A stretch of 6,061 nt of DNA from an uncultured Blautia sp. (GCA_958367245.1 CATXEA010000049.1:1-6061), one strand, 5' to 3'; numbered from the stretch's first letter, positions 1 through 5,960 are shown. Numbers and translations: made by a program. Notes: generated by a model not told the origin, from the sequence alone.

Positions 1-438
1 ATTATAACGGAAAAGTGATGATTTTGGTATTAATATTTTTTATGCGGTTGCCCTGTTGGAAAGGAAGATACATTTTGGTCACTGTTTATACACCATTGTT
101 TTGCAAGGCAGGTCTTGAAAATAGAGTATTTTTAAATGTGCTTTAAAAGGTATGGGGACTGCTTATGATAGCAGCGCGAATTTTAGAATGGAAAAAAATT
201 ATGGATTGGAGCTTCTTTACGGCACTCAAAAGATGGATGTTGGTTTGTGTATAATATTGATGAAAGAATATATAAAAATAAATAATATAAAACAAAAGAA
301 TAACTATATTGATTAATTGGATGATAAAAAAAGAATACACATGTATATCAAAGGAAGGGGTGACTTCTGTTTTTTTAGCGCCGATATAAAAATCAGTATC
401 AGTGGAGGTGTGCAATTCTTTATCTTAGTCGGAGGAGA

Positions 439-460
439 CTCCCGCTTCTAAAGTGGTGAG
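439..460 (+). repeat. Imperfect hairpin, possible IS200/IS605-type end remnant
   Basis: The arm CTCCCGCTT (439-447) pairs with AAGTGGTGAG (451-460) across a 3-base loop, giving nine pairs with one G-U and one bulged T. Position 449-451 is a stop codon of a short frame that reads into the hairpin. Short GC-rich hairpins overlapping the end of a tnpB frame are typical of the right ends of IS200/IS605 elements, and this one looks similar. No transposase coding sequence is recognisable upstream, so at most this is a relic. It could equally be an unrelated RNA hairpin. Confidence 0.25.
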
Positions 461-659
461 CTATAAGAAATTAGTCTCAGAGAGGTACAATCTTCAATTG
501 GGATAGACGTTTCAGGCGAAGGCACAAGATATTAGACGGATGTCTGTTATGCGCAGATTGCAATGGAGTGAAGATGCAGAAAGGCGCATGAGAAAATGCT
601 GCTTTGCAACACGTATTGTCTTCGTTTTGTTACGGTCGGTGATAAGGATAGCACCGCAG

Positions 660-697
660 CAAGAACACTGGAGTGTTCTTGAACTGATATGTGTTCT
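660..697. repeat. 22-bp dyad with a third repeated half-site
   Basis: CAAGAACACT (660-669) and AGTGTTCTTG (672-681) form a perfect 10-bp inverted repeat around a 2-base centre. A further GTGTTCT lies at 691-697, 18 bp downstream of the one at 673-679. No run of T follows on either strand, so it is not a typical intrinsic terminator. The geometry resembles a binding site for a dimeric regulator with an extra half-site, but no regulator or target gene is visible nearby. Confidence 0.4.
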
Positions 698-896
698 ATA
701 AATACATGTAAAGATTCGAATAAGAATTTTGTCAGCTAAAGCTAATCGGATACCACGCCAAAACTTGCAAGTGAGTATTGAAATATATGAAAGAACAAAA
801 AGGTATCTTGTCAAGAATAAGGGAGTCTTTTTAATCTGTATTATCCTATCTGATGCAAAAATATATAAATTTTTAAGAAAAAACTATTAATTTTTT

Positions 897-914
897 ATGT
901 TTCACGTGAAACAT
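897..914. promoter_or_regulatory. parS: parS site 1 (ParB binding), upstream of parA
   Basis: The sequence ATGTTTCACGTGAAACAT is a perfect 18-bp palindrome. Its inner 16 bases (898-913) differ from the well-known Bacillus subtilis parS, TGTTCCACGTGAAACA, at one position, which makes the site fully symmetric. ParB dimers bind such sites and load as CTP-dependent sliding clamps. It lies about 25 bp upstream of the parA -10 element, so ParB bound here, or spreading from here, could also affect parAB transcription. Confidence 0.95.
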
Positions 915-917
915 TAT

Positions 918-947
918 ATAGCAATATAAAAAATAACGTGTTATAAT
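918..947 (+). promoter_or_regulatory. Probable parAB promoter (extended -10)
   Basis: A perfect TATAAT lies at 942-947, preceded by TG one base upstream (939-940), giving an extended -10 element. The -35 region around 919-924 (TAGCAA) is weak, as is common with extended -10 promoters. Transcription would start near 954, leaving a leader of about 90 bases before parA. A small palindrome, ATAACGTGTTAT (933-944), overlaps the -10 and could be an operator. In the leader, CTGCTCAT (974-981) can pair with ATGAGTAG (1006-1013), a weak stem with one G-U pair. Confidence 0.6.
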
Positions 948-1045
948 GTCTTTATTACGGAAGTAATTTGTTTCTGCTCATTTCGATTTATAAAAAATAT
1001 ACGGTATGAGTAGTTACAGGAATCCTCATAAAAGGAGGGGAGAAT

Positions 1046-1813
1046 TTGGGAAGAATTATAGCAGTTGCTAATCAGAAAGGCGGCGTAGGTAAATCTACGA
1101 CTGCAATTAATCTTTCAGCCTGTCTCGCAGAGCAGGGGAAGAAAGTTCTGACGATTGATATCGATCCCCAGGGAAATACGACAAGTGGACTGGGTGTGGA
1201 TAAAAATTCTTTGGAGAACACACTTTATGAACTTCTCTTAGGAGAAGCAGAACTGAAAGAAACAATTGTGAAAGGCGTAGTGGAAAATGTAGACCTGATT
1301 CCTTCAAATATTAATCTTTCCGGTGCTGAAATCGAACTGGTTGGTATTGAAGACAAGGAATATATTTTGAAAAAAATTACTGACAAAGTTCGCCGCAAAT
1401 ATGATTACATCATTATGGACTGCCCACCGTCATTAAATATGCTGACAATCAATGCTTTGACAGCGGCAACGTCTGTTTTAGTGCCAATTCAGTGTGAATA
1501 CTATGCGCTGGAAGGACTTTCACAGCTTATACATACAATCGAATTGGTTAAAGACAGACTGAACAAGAGACTGAAAATGGAAGGCGTAGTGTTTACTATG
1601 TATGATGCCAGAACGAATCTGTCTCTTCAGGTAGTGGAAAATGTCAAAGAAAATCTTGAACAGAATATTTATAAGACAATCATTCCAAGAAATGTCAGAC
1701 TGGCTGAGGCGCCAAGCTATGGTCAGCCAATAACAATTTACGATTCCAGATCTGCAGGAGCTGAAGCCTACAGACTTCTTGCGGAAGAAGTGATAAACAG
1801 GGAGGAAGAGTAA
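1046..1813 (+). CDS. parA: Chromosome-partitioning ATPase ParA (Soj)
   Basis: This 255-residue protein is a Soj-type ParA/MinD-superfamily ATPase that binds DNA non-specifically in its ATP form and works with ParB at parS in origin segregation; Soj also regulates DnaA in B. subtilis. The deviant Walker A box KGGVGKSTT is at residues 11-19, with both the signature lysine (K11) and the catalytic lysine (K16). DIDPQGN follows at 38-44 and the Walker B-like DCPPSL at 125-130. The length suits the chromosomal class without an N-terminal helix-turn-helix. The start is TTG at 1046, chosen because AGGAGG (1033-1038) sits 7 bases upstream and the protein then begins MGRIIAVANQKGG as the family does. 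The stop overlaps the parB start by one base (TAATG), indicating translational coupling. A perfect DnaA box lies within the gene at 1195-1203. Confidence 0.97.
   Translation: MGRIIAVANQKGGVGKSTTAINLSACLAEQGKKVLTIDIDPQGNTTSGLGVDKNSLENTLYELLLGEAELKETIVKGVVENVDLIPSNINLSGAEIELVGIEDKEYILKKITDKVRRKYDYIIMDCPPSLNMLTINALTAATSVLVPIQCEYYALEGLSQLIHTIELVKDRLNKRLKMEGVVFTMYDARTNLSLQVVENVKENLEQNIYKTIIPRNVRLAEAPSYGQPITIYDSRSAGAEAYRLLAEEVINREEE
1195..1203 (-). promoter_or_regulatory. DnaA box inside parA
   Basis: TGTGGATAA on the + strand is the reverse complement of the consensus DnaA box TTATCCACA, with no mismatch. It encodes part of the G-V-D-K stretch of ParA. A single 9-mer could occur by chance, but a second perfect copy lies in parB. 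Binding by DnaA is inferred. Confidence 0.45.
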
Positions 1814-2769
1814 TGGCAGGTAAAAGAACAGGGCTTGGAAGAGGTTTGGATGCTTTGTTTCCGGAAAAAACTTCTACATCAAAAGAGACAGTAAAGAAGC
1901 CGGCGGCTAAAACCGCACCAAAGACAAAGCAGGAATCAAAAGCAGGCTCTGCGACAACAGAAGATGCATCAGAGTCAAAAAAAGGCGCACTGCTGGTTAA
2001 AATCTCCAGTGTAGAGCCAAATCTTAATCAGCCGCGTAAACAGTTTGATGAGGATGCATTGCTGGAATTATCTGAATCGATCAAGCAGTACGGAATATTA
2101 CAGCCAATTCTTGTGACAGAGAAGAAGGACTATTATGAGATTATCGCAGGTGAGCGCCGCTGGAGAGCTGCCAAGCTTGCGGGATTAAAAGAAGTACCGG
2201 TGATCGTAAAAGAATTCAATGAACAGGAACTTGTGGAAATTTCATTGATTGAAAATATCCAGAGAGAGGACCTGAATCCAGTCGAGGAAGCGATGGCATA
2301 TAAGCGCCTGATCGACGAATTTCATCTGAAGCAGGATGAAATAGCTGACAGAGTGGGAAAAAGCAGGACTGCAGTTACGAACTCTATGAGACTTTTGAAG
2401 TTGGATGAAAAAGTTCAGCAGATGCTCATAGATGAAATGATAACAGCAGGTCATGCCAGAGCAATACTTTCTGTTTCTGATAAAGAACAGCAGGCTAATG
2501 TAGCAATGAAAGTGTTTGATGAAAAATTAAGCGTTCGTGAAACAGAAGCCCTTGTGAAACATATATTGGAACCTCCGAAAGAAAAGAAAAAAGCAGTAAA
2601 TACGACGGAAGATGCAGTATATGAACAGCTTGAAGAAAGAATGAAAAGTATTGTGGGAACAAGAGTATTTATCCACAGAAAGAAGAACAATAAGGGAAAG
2701 ATAGAAATAGAATATTATTCTAAAGATGATCTGGAACGAATTATAGACCTGTTTGAGACGATTGGTTAA
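1813..2769 (+). CDS. parB: Chromosome-partitioning protein ParB (Spo0J)
   Basis: This 318-residue protein is the parS-binding CTPase clamp of the ParABS system. The N-terminal GLGRGLDALF (residues 7-16) is the conserved ParA-contacting, ATPase-stimulating peptide. A Lys/Ala/Thr-rich flexible linker spans about 20-58. The CTP-binding ParB/Srx domain follows, with NQPRKQF (72-78), GERRWRAAK (113-121) and ENIQREDLNP (147-156). The parS-binding helix-turn-helix is at about 172-196, and the C-terminal dimerisation domain at about 270-318. Length and domain order are normal for chromosomal ParB, slightly long in the linker. The ATG overlaps the parA stop by one base, with GGAGG at 1801-1805. The gene carries two parS half-sites (2536-2561) and a DnaA box (2669-2677). 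The internal position where B. subtilis spo0J holds its own parS is not a parS here. Confidence 0.97.
   Translation: MAGKRTGLGRGLDALFPEKTSTSKETVKKPAAKTAPKTKQESKAGSATTEDASESKKGALLVKISSVEPNLNQPRKQFDEDALLELSESIKQYGILQPILVTEKKDYYEIIAGERRWRAAKLAGLKEVPVIVKEFNEQELVEISLIENIQREDLNPVEEAMAYKRLIDEFHLKQDEIADRVGKSRTAVTNSMRLLKLDEKVQQMLIDEMITAGHARAILSVSDKEQQANVAMKVFDEKLSVRETEALVKHILEPPKEKKKAVNTTEDAVYEQLEERMKSIVGTRVFIHRKKNNKGKIEIEYYSKDDLERIIDLFETIG
2536..2561. promoter_or_regulatory. Two parS half-sites within parB
   Basis: CGTGAAACA (2536-2544) and GTGAAACA (2554-2561) repeat the right half of parS in direct orientation, 17 bp apart. The left halves do not match the palindrome. Full ParB binding requires the palindrome, so these are at best weak sites, or a coincidence of codons for R-E-T and V-K-H. 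Confidence 0.2.
2669..2677 (+). promoter_or_regulatory. DnaA box inside parB
   Basis: TTATCCACA matches the DnaA box consensus exactly. It encodes part of V-F-I-H-R near the C-terminal dimerisation domain. It is the second perfect box in the parAB pair and is on the opposite strand from the one in parA. Function is inferred. Confidence 0.45.
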
Positions 2770-2782
2770 GGAGTCAGAGAAT

Positions 2783-3304
2783 ATGAGCGCTATATTTGAC
2801 AATATGGGGATAGACCCAGGAATCATTATAATCATATTGCTGCTTCTGTCCATCTTTCTGTTGGTAAAGGTTGTCAGCAATAATATGCGCCTCACTCGTC
2901 TGGAGCGCAAATATAAGCTGTTTATGAAAGGCAGCGATGCACAATCTTTGGAAAAAGTATTCGTGAGAAAATTTAATCAGATTGACCGTCTTTATGAAGC
3001 GAAGGAAGATCATGAGCACGATATTCTTTTTATAAAGAAGCTTCTCGAGCAGATGTTCAGTAAATATGGCGTGGAGAAGTATGATGCCTTTGACGATGTG
3101 GGCGGAAAGCTGAGTTTTGCTCTTGCATTGTTGGACAAAGAGAATTCCGGTCTGATACTGAATGCGGTGCATAGCCGGGACAATTGTTTTCTTTATCTGA
3201 AAGAGATTGTAAAAGGGGAATCTTATGTCATGTTAAGTCAGGAGGAAGTGGAAGCGCTCAGAAAAGCGGTAAACTTCGGACTGGCAGAGATTGAAGAAGA
3301 TTGA
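2783..3304 (+). CDS. DUF4446 family protein, membrane-anchored
   Basis: I read this 173-residue protein as DUF4446, a family of unknown function in Clostridia. A single hydrophobic segment (about residues 13-31, rich in Ile and Leu) probably anchors the N-terminus in the membrane. It is followed by a charged, probably helical stretch (about 33-95) that may form a coiled coil. The family-like C-terminal domain contains FDDVGGKLSFALALLD (103-118) and the segment around YLKEIVKGES (138-147), ending with LSQEEVEALRKA. The start at 2783 is preferred over an upstream ATG at 2753, because AAGGAG (2768-2773) lies 9 bases before 2783 whereas 2753 lies inside parB. Only 13 bases separate it from the parB stop, so it is very likely the third gene of the parAB operon. 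A role linking the membrane to origin partitioning is possible but unproven. Confidence 0.85.
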   Translation: MSAIFDNMGIDPGIIIIILLLLSIFLLVKVVSNNMRLTRLERKYKLFMKGSDAQSLEKVFVRKFNQIDRLYEAKEDHEHDILFIKKLLEQMFSKYGVEKYDAFDDVGGKLSFALALLDKENSGLILNAVHSRDNCFLYLKEIVKGESYVMLSQEEVEALRKAVNFGLAEIEED

Positions 3305-3432
3305 CAAAAACCAGAATAAAACACAACAATCATCTTGTATGATATAACAATAATGATGATTTACTGGATAAGAATAAAAATACAATCGAAAATGAATAAA
3401 GAAAATATGAAATGCGAATAATAAAGTAGCTA

Positions 3433-3461
3433 TTGTTATGTTAAATGTTGTTCTGTATAAA
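3433..3461 (+). promoter_or_regulatory. Candidate serS promoter
   Basis: TTGTTA (3433-3438) and TATAAA (3456-3461) are separated by 17 bases, the ideal sigma-A spacing. Transcription would start near 3468, about 40 bases before the serS ATG. The 206-bp gap between DUF4446 and serS otherwise shows no gene, no T-box antiterminator sequence and no clear intrinsic terminator, so read-through from parAB remains possible. Confidence 0.45.
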
Positions 3462-3510
3462 AAGAAGAATAGTATTTATCAAAATAGTTACATATTATAG
3501 GAGGAACATA

Positions 3511-4806
3511 ATGTTAGATATTAAATTTGTGAGAGAGAATCCGGAAATTGTTAAACAGAACATCCGAAACAAATTTCAGGATAGCAAGCTTGAGCTTGTA
3601 GATAAGGTTCTCGAACTTGACAGGGAAAACCGAGACATCAAAGGAGAAGTAGAAGCTTTAAGAGCCCAGAGAAATAAAATCTCCAAACAGATTGGAGCGC
3701 TCATGGGACAGGGAAAAAGAGAAGAAGCCGAAGAAGTAAAAAAACAGGTTGCTGCTTCCGGAAATCGTATTGATGAACTCTCTGCAAGAGAGAAAGAAGT
3801 AGAAGAAGAGCTTCTTAAAATCATGATGGTTATTCCGAATATCATTGACCCGTCTGTACCAATTGGTAAAGATGACAGTGAAAATGTTGAAATTCAGAAA
3901 TACGGTGAGCCGGTTGTACCGGACTTCGAAGTACCATATCACACAGAAATCATGGAAAACTTCGATGGAATCGATTTGGAGAGTGCAGGAAGAGTAGCAG
4001 GAAATGGTTTCTACTATTTAATGGGAGATATTGCAAGACTTCATTCAGCAGTTATTTCATATGCACGTGATTTTATGATTAATAGAGGATTTACTTATTG
4101 CGTACCTCCTTTCATGATCAGAAGCAATGTTGTAACAGGCGTTATGAGTTTTGCTGAAATGGATGCCATGATGTATAAAATTGAGGGAGAAGATTTATAC
4201 CTTATCGGTACAAGTGAGCATTCTATGATTGGTAAATTTATCGATCAGATTATTCCGGAAGAGGAACTGCCAAAAACTCTTACAAGCTATTCTCCTTGCT
4301 TCCGTAAAGAAAAAGGAGCACATGGTATTGAAGAGAGAGGCGTTTACAGAATCCATCAGTTCGAGAAACAGGAAATGATTGTTGTCTGCAGACCGGAAGA
4401 AAGTCCAATGTGGTTTGAGAAATTATGGCAGAACACAGTAGATTTATTCCGCTCTCTGGATATTCCGGTTCGTACACTGGAATGTTGCTCCGGTGATCTG
4501 GCTGACCTTAAAGTGAAGTCTCTTGATGTGGAAGCATGGTCTCCACGTCAGAAGAAATATTTCGAGGTGGGAAGCTGTTCTAATCTCGGTGATGCGCAGG
4601 CACGTCGTCTGAAAATCCGTGTAAACGGTAAGGATGGCAAAAAATACCTTGCCCATACACTGAATAATACAGTTGTTGCGCCGCCTAGAATGCTGATTGC
4701 ATTCCTTGAAAATAACCTCAATGCAGATGGTTCTGTGAATATTCCAACAGCTCTGCAGCCGTATATGGGCGGAATGACAAAAATTGAAAAAAAGACCCGT
4801 GCATAA
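3511..4806 (+). CDS. serS: Serine--tRNA ligase (SerRS), archaeal-like sequence
   Basis: This cytosolic class II aminoacyl-tRNA synthetase charges tRNA-Ser (and tRNA-Sec where present) with serine. It has 431 residues, a normal SerRS length. Residues about 27-105 form the charged antiparallel coiled-coil arm that grips the long variable arm of tRNA-Ser. The catalytic core has a T-x-E serine-binding motif (TSEHSM, 234-239), motif 2 with FRKEKGAHG (264-272) and RIHQFEKQE (280-288), FEVGSCSN (351-358), and motif 3 with its arginine R393 in NNTVVAPPRMLIAFLENN. TSEH, RKE-GAHG, EAWSP and GSCSN recall archaeal SerRS more than the usual bacterial TAEVPLTN and FRSEAG forms. The start at 3511 is chosen over an in-frame upstream ATG at 3445, because AGGAGG (3499-3504) lies 6 bases before it and MLDIKFVRENPE is the family N-terminus. 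The DUF3881 gene follows 33 bases later and is probably co-transcribed. Confidence 0.96.
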   Translation: MLDIKFVRENPEIVKQNIRNKFQDSKLELVDKVLELDRENRDIKGEVEALRAQRNKISKQIGALMGQGKREEAEEVKKQVAASGNRIDELSAREKEVEEELLKIMMVIPNIIDPSVPIGKDDSENVEIQKYGEPVVPDFEVPYHTEIMENFDGIDLESAGRVAGNGFYYLMGDIARLHSAVISYARDFMINRGFTYCVPPFMIRSNVVTGVMSFAEMDAMMYKIEGEDLYLIGTSEHSMIGKFIDQIIPEEELPKTLTSYSPCFRKEKGAHGIEERGVYRIHQFEKQEMIVVCRPEESPMWFEKLWQNTVDLFRSLDIPVRTLECCSGDLADLKVKSLDVEAWSPRQKKYFEVGSCSNLGDAQARRLKIRVNGKDGKKYLAHTLNNTVVAPPRMLIAFLENNLNADGSVNIPTALQPYMGGMTKIEKKTRA

Positions 4807-4839
4807 AGCGTCTGTAAGCTTGTACAGGGAGGTGTTCCT

Positions 4840-5715
4840 TTGCACAGTTATTTAAGAGCAGTCGGTTTTTCCAATATCACGGAAAGAAAGAAAATGAAAG
4901 AAATCATCAGGGATGTTGTAGAAACTTATGATGAAAAAGTTGCAGTAGAAAATCATCCGGATGGTGTGTTTGTAGAATTTTCGAAAAATTATGGCTGTGA
5001 TTGTGGAATTACTGTTTGCGGACAGTACGATGAGAACAACGAATTTGAAGTAGAATACTCTTTTCCGTTTTTCAGGGGAACAGGAATTACGACACAGGAG
5101 AGTGTAGTAGTAGAACGGCATGCGGACAAAGAATCCTTTGCCGGAGCCTGTGATGACCTGCGGATTGGAGTGACATTGATTTTTTATTTGCAGAATGCAG
5201 CAGAATATATGCAGGAAAAGCATAAATGCAGCATGTTTCCTGGAGGCCAGCCATTGACCCTTTCCGGGTTGGCCAGAGAAGGAAAAATTCTTTTTCCGGT
5301 GGAAAAAGATAAAGAAGCAGTAAAAGTAGAGCGTGAACTGACGAAAAACAGAAATCATCTTATGGCTGCCGCCAGAAATGGTGATGAAGAAGCTATGGAA
5401 AGTCTTACAATGGATGATATGGATACATATTCCATGATTTCCCAGCGTATTACAACGGATGATGTGTTTACAATTGTAGATTCTTATTTTATGCCTTACG
5501 GTATCGAATGTGATCAGTACAATATTTTGGGTGAGATTCTGGACTACATGACATTTAGAAATATCGTTACAGGAGAAGAAATCTGTCAGCTTACGGTAGA
5601 ATGCAATGATATGCAGTTTGATGTATGTATTAATAAGAAAGATTTGCTTGGAGAACCGGAGGTGGGACGCAGGTTTAAAGGTCTAATCTGGCTTCAGGGA
5701 CAGTTACATTTTTAG
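4840..5715 (+). CDS. DUF3881 family protein, function unknown
   Basis: This 291-residue protein matches the approximate length and sequence style of DUF3881, a family found mainly in Lachnospiraceae. I know of no assigned function. It begins MHSYLRAVGFSN. A cysteine cluster (C53, C55, C60) and further cysteines (104, 130, 224, 249, 255, 263) might suggest metal binding, but no standard metal motif is visible. The C-terminal third is likely the most conserved part (GDEEAMESLT at 181-190, YFMPYGIECDQY at 216-227, GEPEVGRRFKG at 271-281). There is no signal peptide or membrane segment, so it is probably cytosolic. The start is TTG at 4840, supported by GGAGG (4828-4832) 7 bases upstream. It follows serS by 33 bases without a terminator, so it is probably expressed with serS. 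The stop is TAG, and a parS and then a terminator follow. Confidence 0.87.
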   Translation: MHSYLRAVGFSNITERKKMKEIIRDVVETYDEKVAVENHPDGVFVEFSKNYGCDCGITVCGQYDENNEFEVEYSFPFFRGTGITTQESVVVERHADKESFAGACDDLRIGVTLIFYLQNAAEYMQEKHKCSMFPGGQPLTLSGLAREGKILFPVEKDKEAVKVERELTKNRNHLMAAARNGDEEAMESLTMDDMDTYSMISQRITTDDVFTIVDSYFMPYGIECDQYNILGEILDYMTFRNIVTGEEICQLTVECNDMQFDVCINKKDLLGEPEVGRRFKGLIWLQGQLHF

Positions 5716-5732
5716 TATGCTTCCGTGACATA

Positions 5733-5772
5733 ATAAAAATGTTTCACGTGAAACATATAAAAATGTGAAACA
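5733..5772. repeat. Tandem duplication of parS 2 with 7-bp internal loss
   Basis: ATAAAAATG (5733-5741) is repeated exactly at 5757-5765. In the first copy it is followed by TTTCACG and then TGAAACA (5749-5755); in the second, TGAAACA (5766-5772) follows at once. The second copy is therefore a duplicate of the parS region lacking the 7-bp left half and centre, leaving only a GTGAAACA half-site. Confidence 0.55.
5739..5756. promoter_or_regulatory. parS: parS site 2, downstream of the DUF3881 gene
   Basis: The same perfect 18-bp palindrome as parS site 1, ATGTTTCACGTGAAACAT, occurs here in the intergenic region just after the DUF3881 stop and before the terminator. It lies about 4.8 kb from site 1, so the two bracket the five-gene block. 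ParB should load here too. Confidence 0.95.
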
Positions 5773-5791
5773 AAACAGCATAATTGCATGG

Positions 5792-5825
5792 TTAAAAGGT
5801 TCGGAGTAAAATCCGAACCTTTTAA
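5792..5825 (+). terminator. Intrinsic terminator after the DUF3881 gene
   Basis: TTAAAAGGTTCGGA (5792-5805) pairs perfectly with TCCGAACCTTTTAA (5812-5825) around the 6-base loop GTAAAA. The 14-bp stem contains its own T-rich 3' side, and a symmetric A-rich 5' side that could let it act on both strands. It ends the serS-DUF3881 unit and insulates it from the promoter at 5846. Confidence 0.85.
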
Positions 5826-5845
5826 TAAATTATTAGAAAACCGAC

Positions 5846-5874
5846 TTGTAATTTTAGAGTAAGTATAGTACAAT
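5846..5874 (+). promoter_or_regulatory. Promoter for the tRNA-like tandem
   Basis: TTGTAA (5846-5851) and TACAAT (5869-5874) are separated by 17 bases. The -10 matches five of six consensus positions and the -35 four of six. The predicted start near 5881 is about 15 bases before the first tRNA-like sequence, the usual distance for a tRNA gene. Confidence 0.5.
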
Positions 5875-5895
5875 AAGCGTTGTTGAAAGAAATAG

Positions 5896-5960
5896 GTTCT
5901 CTTAGTTTAATGGATAAAACGGGCGCCTCCTAAGGGCTTGTTGGAGCAATCGCCCAACAC
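5896..5960 (+). pseudogene. tRNA-Arg(CCU)-like sequence 1, abnormal 3' half
   Basis: Bases 5896-5938 fit a tRNA-Arg 5' half: a 7-base acceptor strand (GTTCTCT), TA at positions 8-9, and a D-arm with stem GTTT/AAAC around AATGGATA (containing the GG of the D-loop). The anticodon loop is CTCCTAA, anticodon CCU. The anticodon stem GGCGC/GGGCT has one G-G clash at positions 30-40. After that it fails: there is no GGTTC-type T-arm and no strand matching the acceptor. In the T-arm place, TGTTGG (5939-5944) pairs with CCAACA (5954-5959) around a 9-base loop. A second fold pairs GGGCG (5921-5925) with CGCCC (5951-5955). It may be a disrupted tRNA gene, a relic of integration, or a tRNA-mimicking RNA. 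Confidence 0.5.

Larger units (their letters stand above)
1..896. other. Gene-free AT-rich region upstream of parA
   Basis: I find no convincing gene in these 896 bases on either strand. An open frame runs from the left edge to a stop at 144-146 on the + strand (47 codons), and could be the tail of a gene outside the window, but it resembles no family I know. The long minus-strand frames at 143-415 and 512-814 have low-complexity or unfamiliar translations without a clear ribosome binding site. A 36-codon + strand frame (341-451) ends inside the hairpin at 439-460. The stretch may be decayed mobile DNA or an extended origin-side regulatory region; this is inference. Structured spots are listed separately. 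Confidence 0.5.

Noticed and set aside
143..415. 90-residue open frame on the minus strand
   Set aside because: Low-complexity Ile/Phe/Tyr-rich translation from AT-rich DNA, no clear ribosome binding site, no recognisable family.
341..451. 36-codon + strand frame ending in the hairpin at 439-460
   Set aside because: Weak ribosome binding site and no similarity that I recognise; could be a fragment of a lost tnpB but evidence is too thin.
512..814. 100-residue open frame on the minus strand with a C-x-C-C motif
   Set aside because: No family resemblance and no good ribosome binding site; overlaps the dyad at 660-681. Kept only as a remote possibility.
2753..2782. Upstream start for the DUF4446 gene
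   Set aside because: Lies inside parB without a ribosome binding site; the ATG at 2783 has AAGGAG at proper spacing.
3301..3306. Perfect TTGACA at the end of the DUF4446 gene as a -35 box
   Set aside because: No -10 element at 16-18 bases spacing; the nearest TATGAT (3338) is 31 bases away.
3329..3361. AATCATC/GATGATT stem after DUF4446 as a terminator
   Set aside because: AT-rich 7-bp stem with a long loop and no T-run.
3445..3510. 22-residue N-terminal extension of SerRS
   Set aside because: Has no ribosome binding site and is not family-like; the candidate promoter -10 at 3456 lies within it, and AGGAGG precedes the ATG at 3511.
4060..4070. CACGTG inside serS as a parS
   Set aside because: Flanking bases do not match the parS arms.
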